Positions 7,301-14,750 of a DNA stretch of 34,814 nucleotides are shown one piece after another. This DNA comes from an uncultured Mucilaginibacter sp. GTDB taxonomy: Bacteria > Bacteroidota > Bacteroidia > Sphingobacteriales > Sphingobacteriaceae. The notes under the pieces are model-generated. The model was not told where the DNA came from and searched no databases. It saw only the letters and a program-made list of their open reading frames with translations. Positions within the stretch are counted from its first letter, which is position 1. Each line of letters opens with the position of its first letter. Both the position numbers and the translations under genes were made by a program. Where the stretch lies: contig CAJYJH010000080.1 of the NCBI GenBank assembly GCA_913775265.1, positions 1 to 34,814 of the forward strand, written 5' to 3'.

Positions 7301-8086
7301 TTATTGCATCACGTTTGCAGAGATCGCCTGCAAGATACCATCCCACAATGCAATGCGTGCCGTTAATGCATTTTCAACAGCTTGGGTAGCCAACTGCCAT
7401 TTAGTATCATCTTCGCCACACAATTCGGCAGTCATCTGGTAGGCTAGTTGCGAATGATGGTCACCGTCTACTTCGATGTGACGTTCCAGATAATACACCA
7501 ACAAATCCACTTTGTCAGGAAATTGAGCGCTAATCTCTTTCACCATGCTGATAAACATATCCGGAATTAAATCTTCGCGACCAAAGGTGAATACCGCAGC
7601 TTGCAGGTAAGCTTCGTTGGTGTCAATCACATCAAAGGTATGGCGCACAAAGTTGCAGGCAGCCTCAGGTATATCGGCAATTAATAAAGCCTCGTCAATG
7701 TTTTTTCCGTTACGCAATTCGGCAAATAGCGACTGTATGGCGTTGGCGCTGCTGCCGGCTTGCTGCATAGCCTTCAGGTATAACTCAAAATGGCTGGTGC
7801 GGTTACCTTGCTGGTCAACATCACTTTCTTCGCCGGTTACAATTTCATTAATTAAATACCGGGTATTGGCATTGCCAACCGGCATCCAGGGAAATTGTGT
7901 ACAGGTAAGCTTTTGCTGTAACGCCTTTAGTAACGACATAAAATCCCACACGGCAAAAGCATGGTGCTCCATAAATACATTCAAATCATCGAGCGAACGA
8001 ATGTTCTCATACAAAGGATGTTTTACCAGTTGAGCCCTTAAAGGTTGTATTTGATTTTTTAGCTGTGCTATGCGTTGATCTGACAT
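7301..8086 (-). CDS. DUF3050 protein (haem-oxygenase-like fold)
   Basis: 261 residues, cytoplasmic. Recognised as DUF3050 by [18 protein letters not shown] near residue 38, WMP...[13 protein letters not shown] around 67-88, and [14 protein letters not shown] in the C-terminal third. The fold is predicted to be the all-alpha haem-oxygenase-like bundle. The conserved acid/His groups (Glu40-His41-His42, the Glu81/Glu86 helix, His99, and ERH...DGDHH) look like the ligand pattern of the di-iron oxidases of this fold, so a non-haem iron oxygenase role is plausible but not shown. Its enzymatic role is unknown to me. Transcribed alone, convergent with the DUF2071 gene. Confidence 0.85.
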   Translation of the reverse strand: MSDQRIAQLKNQIQPLRAQLVKHPLYENIRSLDDLNVFMEHHAFAVWDFMSLLKALQQKLTCTQFPWMPVGNANTRYLINEIVTGEESDVDQQGNRTSHFELYLKAMQQAGSSANAIQSLFAELRNGKNIDEALLIADIPEAACNFVRHTFDVIDTNEAYLQAAVFTFGREDLIPDMFISMVKEISAQFPDKVDLLVYYLERHIEVDGDHHSQLAYQMTAELCGEDDTKWQLATQAVENALTARIALWDGILQAISANVMQ

Positions 8087-8194
8087 AAAAGTAACTGCTC
8101 TTAAAAAAAATTGAGTAAAAGTAAAAAGGTATAAACGAAGTGAACAAAAGGACGGATTTTTATGACTAAAATTTGATAGTTACTTGCTTTTAAG

Positions 8195-8237
8195 AAAAAA
8201 AACAGCTGCACTGCAACAGTTTAAATATCGCAGTGCA
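8195..8237 (-). terminator. Terminator downstream of the SPFH gene
   Basis: On the minus strand an 8-bp stem TGCACTGC/GCAGTGCA with a 15-nt loop is followed, after four bases, by eight T. It lies 30 bp after the stop of the broken SPFH gene and is correctly oriented for it. Confidence 0.65.
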
Positions 8238-8266
8238 ACTATAATAAAGAGTTATTAGTGTTATTT

Positions 8267-9235
8267 TTATTCAGAAAGATTAGCATTTTCCTTCTGCAGC
8301 TTTTTAAGCATTTCGCTCCCTATCAGCGCATCAATCATGCTGCCGCTTCCGCCATCTTTGCCGTTTACCAAAATCTCGGGAACCAGCTTAACACCGTTGC
8401 TGGCCAAAGCTTCAGCTACTCGCACGATGGCGTATTGCTCTGTACCCATCGCTTCGGTTTTTTGTTTAGTAACCTCGGCCTCAGCCAAATCTATGGCTTT
8501 TATACGACCGGCATCGGCAGAACCGTTTACTTCGGTTGCCTGTGCATCAGCCTTGGCAATGATGGTTTTTGCTTCTGCATCGGCATGAGCATTAATAGTA
8601 CGGTTTTCGGCATCAGCCTTGGCATTAATTACTCTTGATTCAGCGTCACCTTTAGCTGCAGCCACCTTAGCGGCCGACATCTGGGTATTAATCTCAACCT
8701 GGCGGGTAGATTTTACGACCTCGGGCTGCATATCCGCACCTGCCTTAGCGCTTTCAAACTCTTTGCGTTCTAACTGAGCGCTGCGCTGTATTTCATAAGT
8801 CCGCCGTTCTTCTTCTGCCAGATTACGATCAGTCATAGTTTTCATCAGCGCCTCAGGTGGCACTATGTCACCAATTAAGGTATCTACACCTACAACGTTG
8901 TAATCTGCCAGAACTTGGCTGATGTGTTGCTTGGCATCATCCTGACGCTGTGAACGATTGGTTAAAAATCCTATAACATCGCTCTTTTGCGCTGCGTTAC
9001 GAAAATAGTTGGCGATGGTAGGCTCTAAAACCTGCGATACCAGATTTTTCATTTTACCAAAACGGGCAATTACCTTAGGTGCCTCATTTCTGGGTACGTG
9101 TATAATTTGAGCTACGTCAAGGTTAAAAGTGAACCCGTCCGATGAGCGTACGCTAATGGTACTCAAGTTCTTATCAAGCTCGTGAGCTTCACTACGGCTG
9201 TTTGCCCAATTAAGCACAATGTTAGTGGTAGGCAC
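8267..9235 (-). pseudogene. SPFH gene fragment 3: band-7 domain and coiled coil
   Basis: The native frame resumes near 9313; the first possible start in it is GTG 9235 (VPTTNIVLNWANSRSEAH). 322 residues: SPFH/band-7 core (about 1-140, with SQIIHVP-like AQIIHVP, VIARFGKMKNLVSQVLEP and VDTLIGDIVPPEAL), then a long charged coiled coil (140-265) and a C-terminal segment with VKLVPEILVNG. It lacks the membrane anchor, so if translated from GTG it would be a soluble band-7/coiled-coil product. The frame is fully open for 969 bp, showing that loss of function, if real, is recent. Confidence 0.65.
8492..8656 (-). repeat. Five 33-bp units coding an 11-residue coiled-coil repeat
   Basis: Residues 194-248 of the SPFH C-terminal frame are five 11-residue units: AKGDAESRVIN, AKADAENRTIN, AHADAEAKTII, AKADAQATEVN and GSADAGRIKAI. 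The shared pattern is A-x-A-D-A-E. An 11-residue periodicity is typical of right-handed or hendecad coiled coils such as those of stomatin/flotillin relatives. Confidence 0.7.
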
Positions 9236-9870
9236 TACTTCAACACCATGTGTATAGATGTTGATGGGATGCTTACCGGGGTCAAGCGGTTCAGACCAAA
9301 CGCCTTTCTGTGTTTTTTAACAATGTTGCCATGTTTAAATGCATCGCCGCTGGTATCGGCGCCTTCCGGCCCGACGAAGGAGTTGACTACGCCTACATAA
9401 CCGATTGGAATTTGCATCATCTCTACCTGTTCAAAAATCACAAACCAAGGGTTGAGGTAGTAAGTACCAGCCAGAATAACATCTTCTTGCAAACCTTTTT
9501 TACCACCGGCATGAATGAAGGCCATCGGATCCTGGTAGTTGCGGTGACCGGCTACCGAGCCTCCGGCAATATCACCTTTATCTAAAGGCTCACCATCGAG
9601 CGTGGTAACGATGCCTACTTTATTTTCCTGAATTTGGGTAATGGGCACCATTACAATCTCGAACAGAAAGGTGTTGATGCGATAGCTACCCGGCGTCAGG
9701 AAGGCAGCCTGAGGCCCCTTCTGTCCACCATTTTCCAGGAAATGTTGCGCATCCTGAAACTTGTCGCACTCTACCGGTCGGCCTAAAACGCGACCGGTGT
9801 CCAGCGAGGCGCCATCTTTGGCTTTCACCAATCCCAATTTGTTTTGCTCGATAATGGTAAAAGGTTCCAT
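9235..9870 (-). pseudogene. SPFH gene fragment 2: tandem beta-domain region
   Basis: Frame open from ATG 9870 (MEPFTIIEQNK) to 9235. Two related units are visible: EQNKLGLVKAKDGASLDTGR and, about 80 residues later, QENKVGIVTTLDGEPLDKGD. Each is followed by a phrase like FQDAQHFLENGGQKGPQ / YQDPMAFIHAGGKKGLQ, so this part is an internal duplication. After NIVKK the frame reads HRKAFGLNRL, shifted sequence caused by the six-A run. An in-frame TAG lies four codons before the ATG, where the parent gene would have Tyr. The ATG is probably an internal Met of the parent protein but could allow re-initiation. Confidence 0.6.
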
Positions 9871-10142
9871 AGTAACACTCTACTGCCACGACCACATTCG
9901 CCAGTAGAGGCCCATGGTGCCAGAGGTTTAGCCTGCATACCGGCTTCGCCACGGGTAGCAATAATGCGACCGTCGGGCAGGCGCTGGTCGTTGCCGTAAA
10001 GCGCAAACTTCTTAACCACCAAACCTATTCGATCGTCGGGAACAATGATCATCCCAAAGAAAACGCGTAGCACAAATTTGTACATAATAAGCGCGGCCAT
10101 AACGGGCAGCACCCACCAGAGTTTAAAAATTAAATCAGCCAT
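9825..10142 (-). pseudogene. SPFH gene fragment 1: N-terminal membrane anchor
   Basis: ATG start at 10142, frame open to 9825 (105 residues), but only about the first 75 are native. Seen: a hydrophobic helix (about 5-30) and then IIVPDDRIGLVVKKF, the entry to the SPFH-type beta domain. After KPLAP the frame becomes WASTGECGRG..., which is shifted sequence. The native continuation PGLYWRMWSWQ is found in another frame just downstream. If expressed alone it would be a short membrane peptide. Confidence 0.6.
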
Positions 10143-10331
10143 TTTATTTTGTGAATTTGATTAATACGGGCCCTTAAGGTGCGGGCTCTGAACGTAGCTT
10201 ATAGCATTATTGTATTACCTCAGCTAAATAAGCAACCATTAGATACTGTACTACAAGCGTTGTTACAAAAATTATTGAAAATATTTATACAGTATAGTAC
10301 TAAATGATGCGCAAGTATAGCAATGCTATGC

Positions 10332-10339
10332 TATTTTTG
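10332..10339 (+). promoter_or_regulatory. Candidate -7 box of the sigma/anti-sigma pair
   Basis: TATTTTTG fits TAnnTTTG and lies 36 bp before the GTG start of the sigma-like gene, predicting a leader of about 32 nt. No good -33 element is seen. The rest of the 233-bp spacer to the SPFH gene shows nothing else that I can name. Confidence 0.35.
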
Positions 10340-10375
10340 TGAGCATTAGCTGATACCTGTTTAAACTTTCAATTT

Positions 10376-10843
10376 GTGAAATCATCTGCAAACAATACAA
10401 ACGCTTTAGAAAAAAATGAGCATGCATTGCGTACTATATTTAATAAGTACGGAAGCGCATTGTTAGGTTACATAGTTGGAATGATAAACGACCATGCTAA
10501 AGCAGAAAATTATTTAGTTGAAATATTTAGGGTGATTTCGCGTTTTGCTGATGAGCTTATCCGTCCGGGAGTAAATACCTGGTTGCGGCTGCAGCAACTA
10601 ACTAAAAATTTTCTGTATAAAAGCAACCCGCCGGCGCTAAGTGGCGCTGATACTAAATTTGTTGCATCGGGGCATTCAAATAAATTCTTAAATTTGTTGA
10701 CGAACGACCAGAAGCATGTTTTCTGCAACATTTATTACGGGCACAAAAGCATACAAGCATTAGCGCAAGAGATGTGCAAGGGTGATGACTATATAAAGCG
10801 CTGTTTAAGAGAAGCTCTTAGTGTGATGAGAAATGGAAAGTAA
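10376..10843 (+). CDS. Divergent ECF-type sigma factor
   Basis: 155 residues, GTG start. Seen: a region-2-like helix set LRTIFNKYGSALLGYIVGMI...AENYLVEIFRVI...NTWLRLQQLTKN, matching the usual pattern of Bacteroidota ECF factors (LYxxYxxALxGYI ... AEdilQevF ... W), and a short linker. A region-4-like part follows: LLTNDQKHVFCNIYYGHKSIQALAQEM ... IKRCLREALSVM. The acidic and aromatic residues of regions 2.3-2.4 are poorly kept and the expected Gly-rich turn of the region-4 helix-turn-helix is altered, so DNA recognition may be unusual or lost. The gene overlaps the anti-sigma gene by 11 bp, which strongly supports the sigma assignment. Could instead be a non-DNA-binding sigma-like partner. Confidence 0.65.
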   Translation: MKSSANNTNALEKNEHALRTIFNKYGSALLGYIVGMINDHAKAENYLVEIFRVISRFADELIRPGVNTWLRLQQLTKNFLYKSNPPALSGADTKFVASGHSNKFLNLLTNDQKHVFCNIYYGHKSIQALAQEMCKGDDYIKRCLREALSVMRNGK

Positions 10844-11345
10844 GGTAAAGGAATTTATTGAAAGCGGTATTTTAGAAGCCTACTTCACCGGTTCGGCCAC
10901 GGCCGAAGAGGAGCAGGAGGTGCTTTCGATGAAACAAGCTTACCCTGAAGTGCAACAAGAATTTGAGCTGTTGGAACAAGACATGCTTAAATTGGCCGAC
11001 CTGATGGCCGTTCCGCCGCCGCCTAGTTTATGGAATCGTATTGAAGATAATATCAACGAGATTACGGTAAGAACTACTCAACAACCACAGCCTTACCGCG
11101 AATATCACGAAAGTCATCAGCAGGCGTCACCAAAACAACCCGGTTACATAGAAGTAGATGCACAAAATACGCATATGCGTGTGCATAAAGTTTGGCGTTG
11201 GGTATTTGCAGCTGTTTTTATTTTGGGTAAGATATTTTTGGCTACCGCGATTTATTTTTATTTAGAAAACCGCCAGGCGCAGGAAAATATTAAGGAGCTA
11301 AAACAACAACTGCGGCAAACGCAGCAAGTGCAACCCCGTCAGTAA
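10833..11345 (+). CDS. Membrane anti-sigma factor
   Basis: 170 residues. The N-terminal part (1-60) has the zinc-free anti-sigma domain pattern of Bacteroidota RskA-like proteins: FIESGILEAYFTGSATAEEEQEVL...YPEVQQEFELLEQ. A proline patch PPPPSLW (about 61-67) and a Gln-rich linker follow, then one transmembrane helix (about 122-144). A short Gln-rich coiled-coil tail (145-170) would lie outside the cytoplasm; the usual C-terminal sensor domain is missing, so this is a short form. Overlap of 11 bp with the preceding sigma gene (ATG inside its last codons) indicates translational coupling. Expected role: hold the sigma factor at the membrane until a signal arrives. Target genes are unknown. Confidence 0.75.
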   Translation: MESKVKEFIESGILEAYFTGSATAEEEQEVLSMKQAYPEVQQEFELLEQDMLKLADLMAVPPPPSLWNRIEDNINEITVRTTQQPQPYREYHESHQQASPKQPGYIEVDAQNTHMRVHKVWRWVFAAVFILGKIFLATAIYFYLENRQAQENIKELKQQLRQTQQVQPRQ

Positions 11346-11347
11346 TA

Positions 11348-11389
11348 AAAGAGCCGCAACCTCATTTCAGCGGAGATTACGGCTTCTTT
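11348..11389. terminator. Hairpin between anti-sigma and AIM24-family genes
   Basis: AAAGAGCCG pairs with CGGCTTCTTT (nine pairs with one bulged T), with a small inner CTC/GAG pairing in the loop region. It sits between two convergent genes and ends in T-rich sequence for the plus strand. Confidence 0.55.
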
Positions 11390-11404
11390 ATTTAAGCTTA
11401 TCTG

Positions 11405-12199
11405 CTAATAACCGTCGCCATCAAGCAAATTGCCCAAGCCGCCTAAAATGCTGCCTTCTTCTTTGCGCCCACCCGGTGAGGCATAGCTTAAGATACGGCT
11501 GGCTAAACGGCTGACAGGCAGAGTTTGTATCCACACTTTGCCGGGACCGCGCAAGGTTGCAAAAAATACACCTTCGCCGCCAAATATTTTGTTGCGGATG
11601 CCACCGATGTATTGTATATCGAAATTAACGCCGGCTGTGTAACCCACCAGGCAGCCGGTATCAATTTTAATTAACTCTCCAGCTTGCAAGTCGCGCTCAA
11701 ACACGTGGCCACCGGCGTGCATAAAGGCCATGCCATCACCCTGTAAGCGTTCCATTATAAAACCCTCTCCGCCAAACAAACCGGTTCCTAACTTGCGTTG
11801 AAATTCGATGTTGATAGCCACGCCTTTAGCCGCACACAAAAAGGCATCTTTTTGACAGATGACTGCGCCGCCCAGTTGCATCAAATTCAGCGGAATAATT
11901 TTGCCGGGGTAAGGTGATGCAAAGCTTACTCGTTTTTTACCGTACCCGGTATTGGTAAACGCGGTCATGAACAAACTTTCGCCTACCAGCAAACGCTTGC
12001 CGGCGCTAAATAGCTTACCCATGATGCCACCGCCTTGGTGCTGGCTGCCATCACCAAAAATAGTTTGCATTTGTATACCGTCGTCCATCATCATGAAAGC
12101 GCCCGATTCGGCAATTGCAGTTTCGTTGGGGTCGAGTTCGACCTCAACATATTGCATTTCTTCGCCAAATATGCGGTAATCAATTTCGTGGTTTTGCAT
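11405..12199 (-). CDS. AIM24-family (TIGR00266) protein
   Basis: 264 residues. Recognised by the AIM24/TIGR00266 pattern: an N-terminal MQYVEVELDPNETAIAESGAFMMMDDG, GSGxFxGGEG-like GTGLFGGEGFIMERLQGDG, an AGGHVFERDLQAGE strand pair, and GVFFATLRGPGKVWIQTLPVSRLASRI at the end. The fold is a beta-helix-like repeat of strands. In bacteria the function is unknown; the yeast homologue is a mitochondrial inner-membrane protein. No signal peptide or membrane helix, so cytoplasmic or peripheral. The C-terminus is Gly-rich (GGLGNLLDGDGY). Transcribed alone, convergent with the anti-sigma gene. Confidence 0.9.
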   Translation of the reverse strand: MQNHEIDYRIFGEEMQYVEVELDPNETAIAESGAFMMMDDGIQMQTIFGDGSQHQGGGIMGKLFSAGKRLLVGESLFMTAFTNTGYGKKRVSFASPYPGKIIPLNLMQLGGAVICQKDAFLCAAKGVAINIEFQRKLGTGLFGGEGFIMERLQGDGMAFMHAGGHVFERDLQAGELIKIDTGCLVGYTAGVNFDIQYIGGIRNKIFGGEGVFFATLRGPGKVWIQTLPVSRLASRILSYASPGGRKEEGSILGGLGNLLDGDGY

Positions 12200-12585
12200 A
12201 GTGTTATTTGTTTAAAGCGTTTTTGATTTAGATGCGCGAGTGTACCTAAAAATTACAGCCATTACAAAATATTTTAAACGGCTGCAAAAATTGTATTACA
12301 ACATTGATTATGTTGCCTTCAAATAATGTCGGATTAAAGTTGACCATTGGATTCATGATGTAATACCAGCAATACTTATTTGGAATAACTTTTTTTAAGA
12401 ACGACAGACAACAAAAGCCATATTTTCAGTTCACTTATTTAACAGTTGTATTCTCAGTGTCTATCCATCAAAAGGCAATCAATTGTTAATAAACTCACTC
12501 TTGATGTGTAAATCTTTGCTTAAACTTTTAGCAAAAATACTTATACCTTTAAAGCGGTTTAGTACGTAAAGCTAAAAGCATAAGT
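12200..12585. other. 386-bp gene-free divergent spacer
   Basis: AT-rich spacer between the AIM24-family gene (minus) and the DUF2130 gene (plus). TACCTTTA at 12544-12551, one base off TAnnTTTG, with a TTTG at 12515-12518 (25-bp spacer, slightly long), may be the DUF2130 promoter. A short CAGCC...GGCTG inverted repeat occurs near 12257-12286. Only very short ORFs (17 codons or fewer) were noted. I see no RNA gene and no repeat. Confidence 0.4.
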
Positions 12586-13836
12586 ATGGCAACAGAGGTT
12601 AAGTGTCCGAATTGTAGTCATGGCTTTCCGATTGAGGAAGTGATGACAGAAGAGTATAAGAAACAACTTCGTGTTAAAATGCAGCAGTATACGCAGCAAA
12701 AAGAAGACGAGTTCAGGAAAAAGGAGGAGGAATTTGCTGCCAAACAGCGTCAGCAACAACAGCAGTTTGAATTACGTTTGGCCGAAGAGAAACGCCATAT
12801 CCAAGAGGCGATGGAGGAGTCGCTACGGAAGTCGATCCAGGCTGACGTGGAGAATCAACTCCGCATGCTCGAAAATTCAGTTAAAGATTCTGAAGAAAAG
12901 TTGCGTACAGCCCGCCAGAAAGAACTGGAATTTATGCAAAAGGAGCGTACACTGAAAAGTCGCGAAGAAGAACTGGAACTTACTTTGGAGCGCCGTGTAC
13001 AGGAACAACGCAATCAATTAGCCGAAGCTATACGCAAGCAGGAAACAGAACGCTTTGCCATGCGCGATACGGAGTTCCAGTTTAAAGTAAAAGAGTTGGA
13101 GAAGCAGCTGGATGACCAGAAAAAGCTGGCCGACGAAATGAAACGTAAAGCGGAGCAAGGCTCCATGCAGCTACAGGGTGAAGTGCAGGAACTGATACTG
13201 GAAGAATTACTGCGCGGTTACTTTCCGTTTGATATGATTAACGAGGTGGGCAAGGGCATACGGGGTGCCGATTGTGTACAAACTGTACGTAACCAGTTTG
13301 GACAGGAGTGTGGTAAGATTATTTACGAAAGTAAACGCACTAAAGAGTTTGGCGGCGATTGGATTGAAAAGCTCAAAAAAGATATGCGCCACATTGGTGC
13401 TGACATTGCCGTTATTGTTACCCAATGCTACCCACGCGATATGGATTGCTTTGGCGAACGCGATGGTGTTTGGATATGCTCTTTTGCCGAAGTTAAGGCC
13501 GTATCATTTATACTGCGCGATTGCGTAATTAAAACCTCGGCCATCATCAGGGCGCAGGAGGGTAAAGGCGATAAAATGCACTTATTGTACGATTACTTAA
13601 CGAGCAGCGAATTTAACGAACAGTGGAAGGCCTTGCGCGAAGGTTTTGCCAGTATGCGTATGTCTATTCACAAGGAGCGCGAAGCCATGGAGAAGCTCTG
13701 GAAAATACGCGAAAAACAATTAGAAAAAGTTTTGTTAAGCGCAGTGCACATACAAGGATCGATAGAGGGAATTGCCGGAAGCGAAAACATACAATTGAGT
13801 TTAGCCGACGACGAAGATTTGATGATGTTAGGTTAA
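12586..13836 (+). CDS. DUF2130 coiled-coil protein with PD-(D/E)XK nuclease fold
   Basis: 416 residues. Seen in order: a CPNCSHGF knuckle (Cys7, Cys10; only one CxxC, so half a zinc ribbon), a very long charged Glu/Gln/Lys coiled coil (about 20-200), then a conserved globular domain. In that domain Glu200 or nearby (QELILEELL), Asp229 (RGADCVQTV) and Glu248-x-Lys250 (IIYESKRT) form the PD-(D/E)XK signature, followed by the strand IGADIAVIVTQ. A helical C-terminus follows. DUF2130 is assigned in the literature to the restriction-endonuclease-like superfamily; its substrate is unknown. No methylase or helicase partner lies beside it, so it is not an ordinary restriction system. The neighbouring gene is an outer-membrane barrel, separated by a hairpin. 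Confidence 0.85.
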   Translation: MATEVKCPNCSHGFPIEEVMTEEYKKQLRVKMQQYTQQKEDEFRKKEEEFAAKQRQQQQQFELRLAEEKRHIQEAMEESLRKSIQADVENQLRMLENSVKDSEEKLRTARQKELEFMQKERTLKSREEELELTLERRVQEQRNQLAEAIRKQETERFAMRDTEFQFKVKELEKQLDDQKKLADEMKRKAEQGSMQLQGEVQELILEELLRGYFPFDMINEVGKGIRGADCVQTVRNQFGQECGKIIYESKRTKEFGGDWIEKLKKDMRHIGADIAVIVTQCYPRDMDCFGERDGVWICSFAEVKAVSFILRDCVIKTSAIIRAQEGKGDKMHLLYDYLTSSEFNEQWKALREGFASMRMSIHKEREAMEKLWKIREKQLEKVLLSAVHIQGSIEGIAGSENIQLSLADDEDLMMLG

Positions 13837-13866
13837 GAAAAACCTGCTAATTTGAAATATACTAAA

Positions 13867-13917
13867 CAATGCGGGCAGTTGGGTTGTCGATTTTAAGCAA
13901 CCGAACTGCCCGCATTG
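13867..13917 (+). terminator. 20-bp hairpin ending exactly at the next start codon
   Basis: CAATGCGGGCAGTTgGGTTG pairs with CAACCgAACTGCCCGCATTG (one G-G mismatch), with an 11-nt loop. It begins 30 bp after the DUF2130 stop and its 3' arm ends at base 13917, directly before the ATG of the DUF481 gene at 13918. It is probably the terminator of DUF2130, but any read-through transcript would have the start region of the next gene locked in the stem. Confidence 0.7.
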
Positions 13918-14649
13918 ATGTTTAAGTATTTTTCTTTTTTAAGTCTATTGCTCTTTGGCTTTGCTGCAAAAGCTCAATTTAGCGATACTACCAATTATCA
14001 TGTAATTTATAACTCTACAGGTTCCGTTAACCGTGCGCGTGACGGAAGCTCGTACCTGCTGAACAACAGTTTACGCTTCGAAATCAAGAAGAAAGCCATC
14101 GCGCTTAATGCAAGCAACAGTTGGGTTTATGGCAGGTCTAATGATGCCTTAACCAACAATGATTATTCATCAACAGTCGATTTCAACCTATACAAAGCTA
14201 TACCGCATGCTTACTATTGGGGTTTGGCTAATTACAACACCAGTTATTCTTTAAAAATAAATAGTCAGCTGTTGGCAGGTGGAGGTATCGCTTACAGCAT
14301 TCTGGATAAGCCAAACACCTATCTTAACATCAGCGATGGAATTTTGTACGATTTGAGCGACATCAATACCAGCGATACGACACGAGAGCTTTATCACACC
14401 TACCGAAACTCCTTACGGTTACAGTTTCACTTTCTGATTAACAATTTAATCACCATTGATAGCGGCAGCTTTTTGCAAAACTCACTCACCCGCAATAATG
14501 ATTACATCATACGGTCAACATTTGGCTTGGGCTTCAAATTAAACAATTGGCTCAACTTGAATGGCAGCCTGTCGTACAATAAAATATCCCGCACACAAAG
14601 CGAAAATTTGTTACTGACCTACGGGCTTAGGGTAGAAAAGTACTTTTAA
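13918..14649 (+). CDS. DUF481-family outer-membrane beta-barrel protein
   Basis: 243 residues. Signal peptide of about 20 residues (hydrophobic LSLLLFGFAAKA/Q). The rest is made of alternating amphipathic strands rich in Asn/Ser/Tyr and aromatic residues (YYWGLANYNTSYSLKINSQ, YIIRSTFGLGFKL, WLNLNGSLSYNKI) ending in an aromatic residue (EKYF), as expected for a small barrel inserted in the outer membrane. It matches the DUF481 pattern in length and layout. The function is unknown. A preceding TTG would add one residue only, so the ATG is chosen. The large hairpin ending at this ATG makes its expression from the upstream gene unlikely; its own promoter is not evident. Confidence 0.75.
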   Translation: MFKYFSFLSLLLFGFAAKAQFSDTTNYHVIYNSTGSVNRARDGSSYLLNNSLRFEIKKKAIALNASNSWVYGRSNDALTNNDYSSTVDFNLYKAIPHAYYWGLANYNTSYSLKINSQLLAGGGIAYSILDKPNTYLNISDGILYDLSDINTSDTTRELYHTYRNSLRLQFHFLINNLITIDSGSFLQNSLTRNNDYIIRSTFGLGFKLNNWLNLNGSLSYNKISRTQSENLLLTYGLRVEKYF

Positions 14650-14750
14650 TTGAAGCTCTCATTGACTTATTACCAAAAGTAATAACAGTTGTATTGTAAA
14701 AATTAACTCACAAATATACAATTACTTGTAAATTTTATCTTGTATAACTA

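Larger units (their letters stand above)
8267..10142 (-). pseudogene. Flotillin-like SPFH/band-7 gene, broken in three places
   Basis: Three consecutive minus-strand reading frames join into one protein of about 624 residues: an N-terminal membrane segment (about residues 5-30), a long region with repeated GIVTTLDGEPL-type units, an SPFH/band-7 domain, and an Ala/Glu-rich coiled coil. The breaks are: (A) a frameshift at 9911-9917, where the intact sequence would read ...LAPGLYW; (B) TAG at 9880-9882, where a Tyr is expected between WSWQ and SVTMEPF; (C) a frameshift in a run of six A (plus-strand T 9313-9318), after which GVWSEPLDPGKHPIN is recovered in the next frame. Family knowledge: SPFH proteins scaffold membrane microdomains. 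Either a recent pseudogene or sequence errors; lesion C is a homopolymer, A and B are not. The frames are otherwise intact, so decay would be recent. Confidence 0.7.

Noticed and set aside
7617..8033. 138-codon plus-strand ORF inside the DUF3050 gene
   Set aside because: Antisense shadow of a gene with a recognised family; no family pattern in its own product.
9686..10006. 106-codon ORF overlapping SPFH fragments 1 and 2
   Set aside because: Its product has no SPFH pattern; it is the out-of-frame reading of the same DNA.
12314..12367. Short ORF (17 codons) in the 386-bp spacer
   Set aside because: No start context, no promoter and too short to support.
14667..14685. TTATTAC-CAAAA-GTAATAA stem between the DUF481 and VOC genes
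   Set aside because: Seven AT-rich pairs only; weak, with no T-tract.
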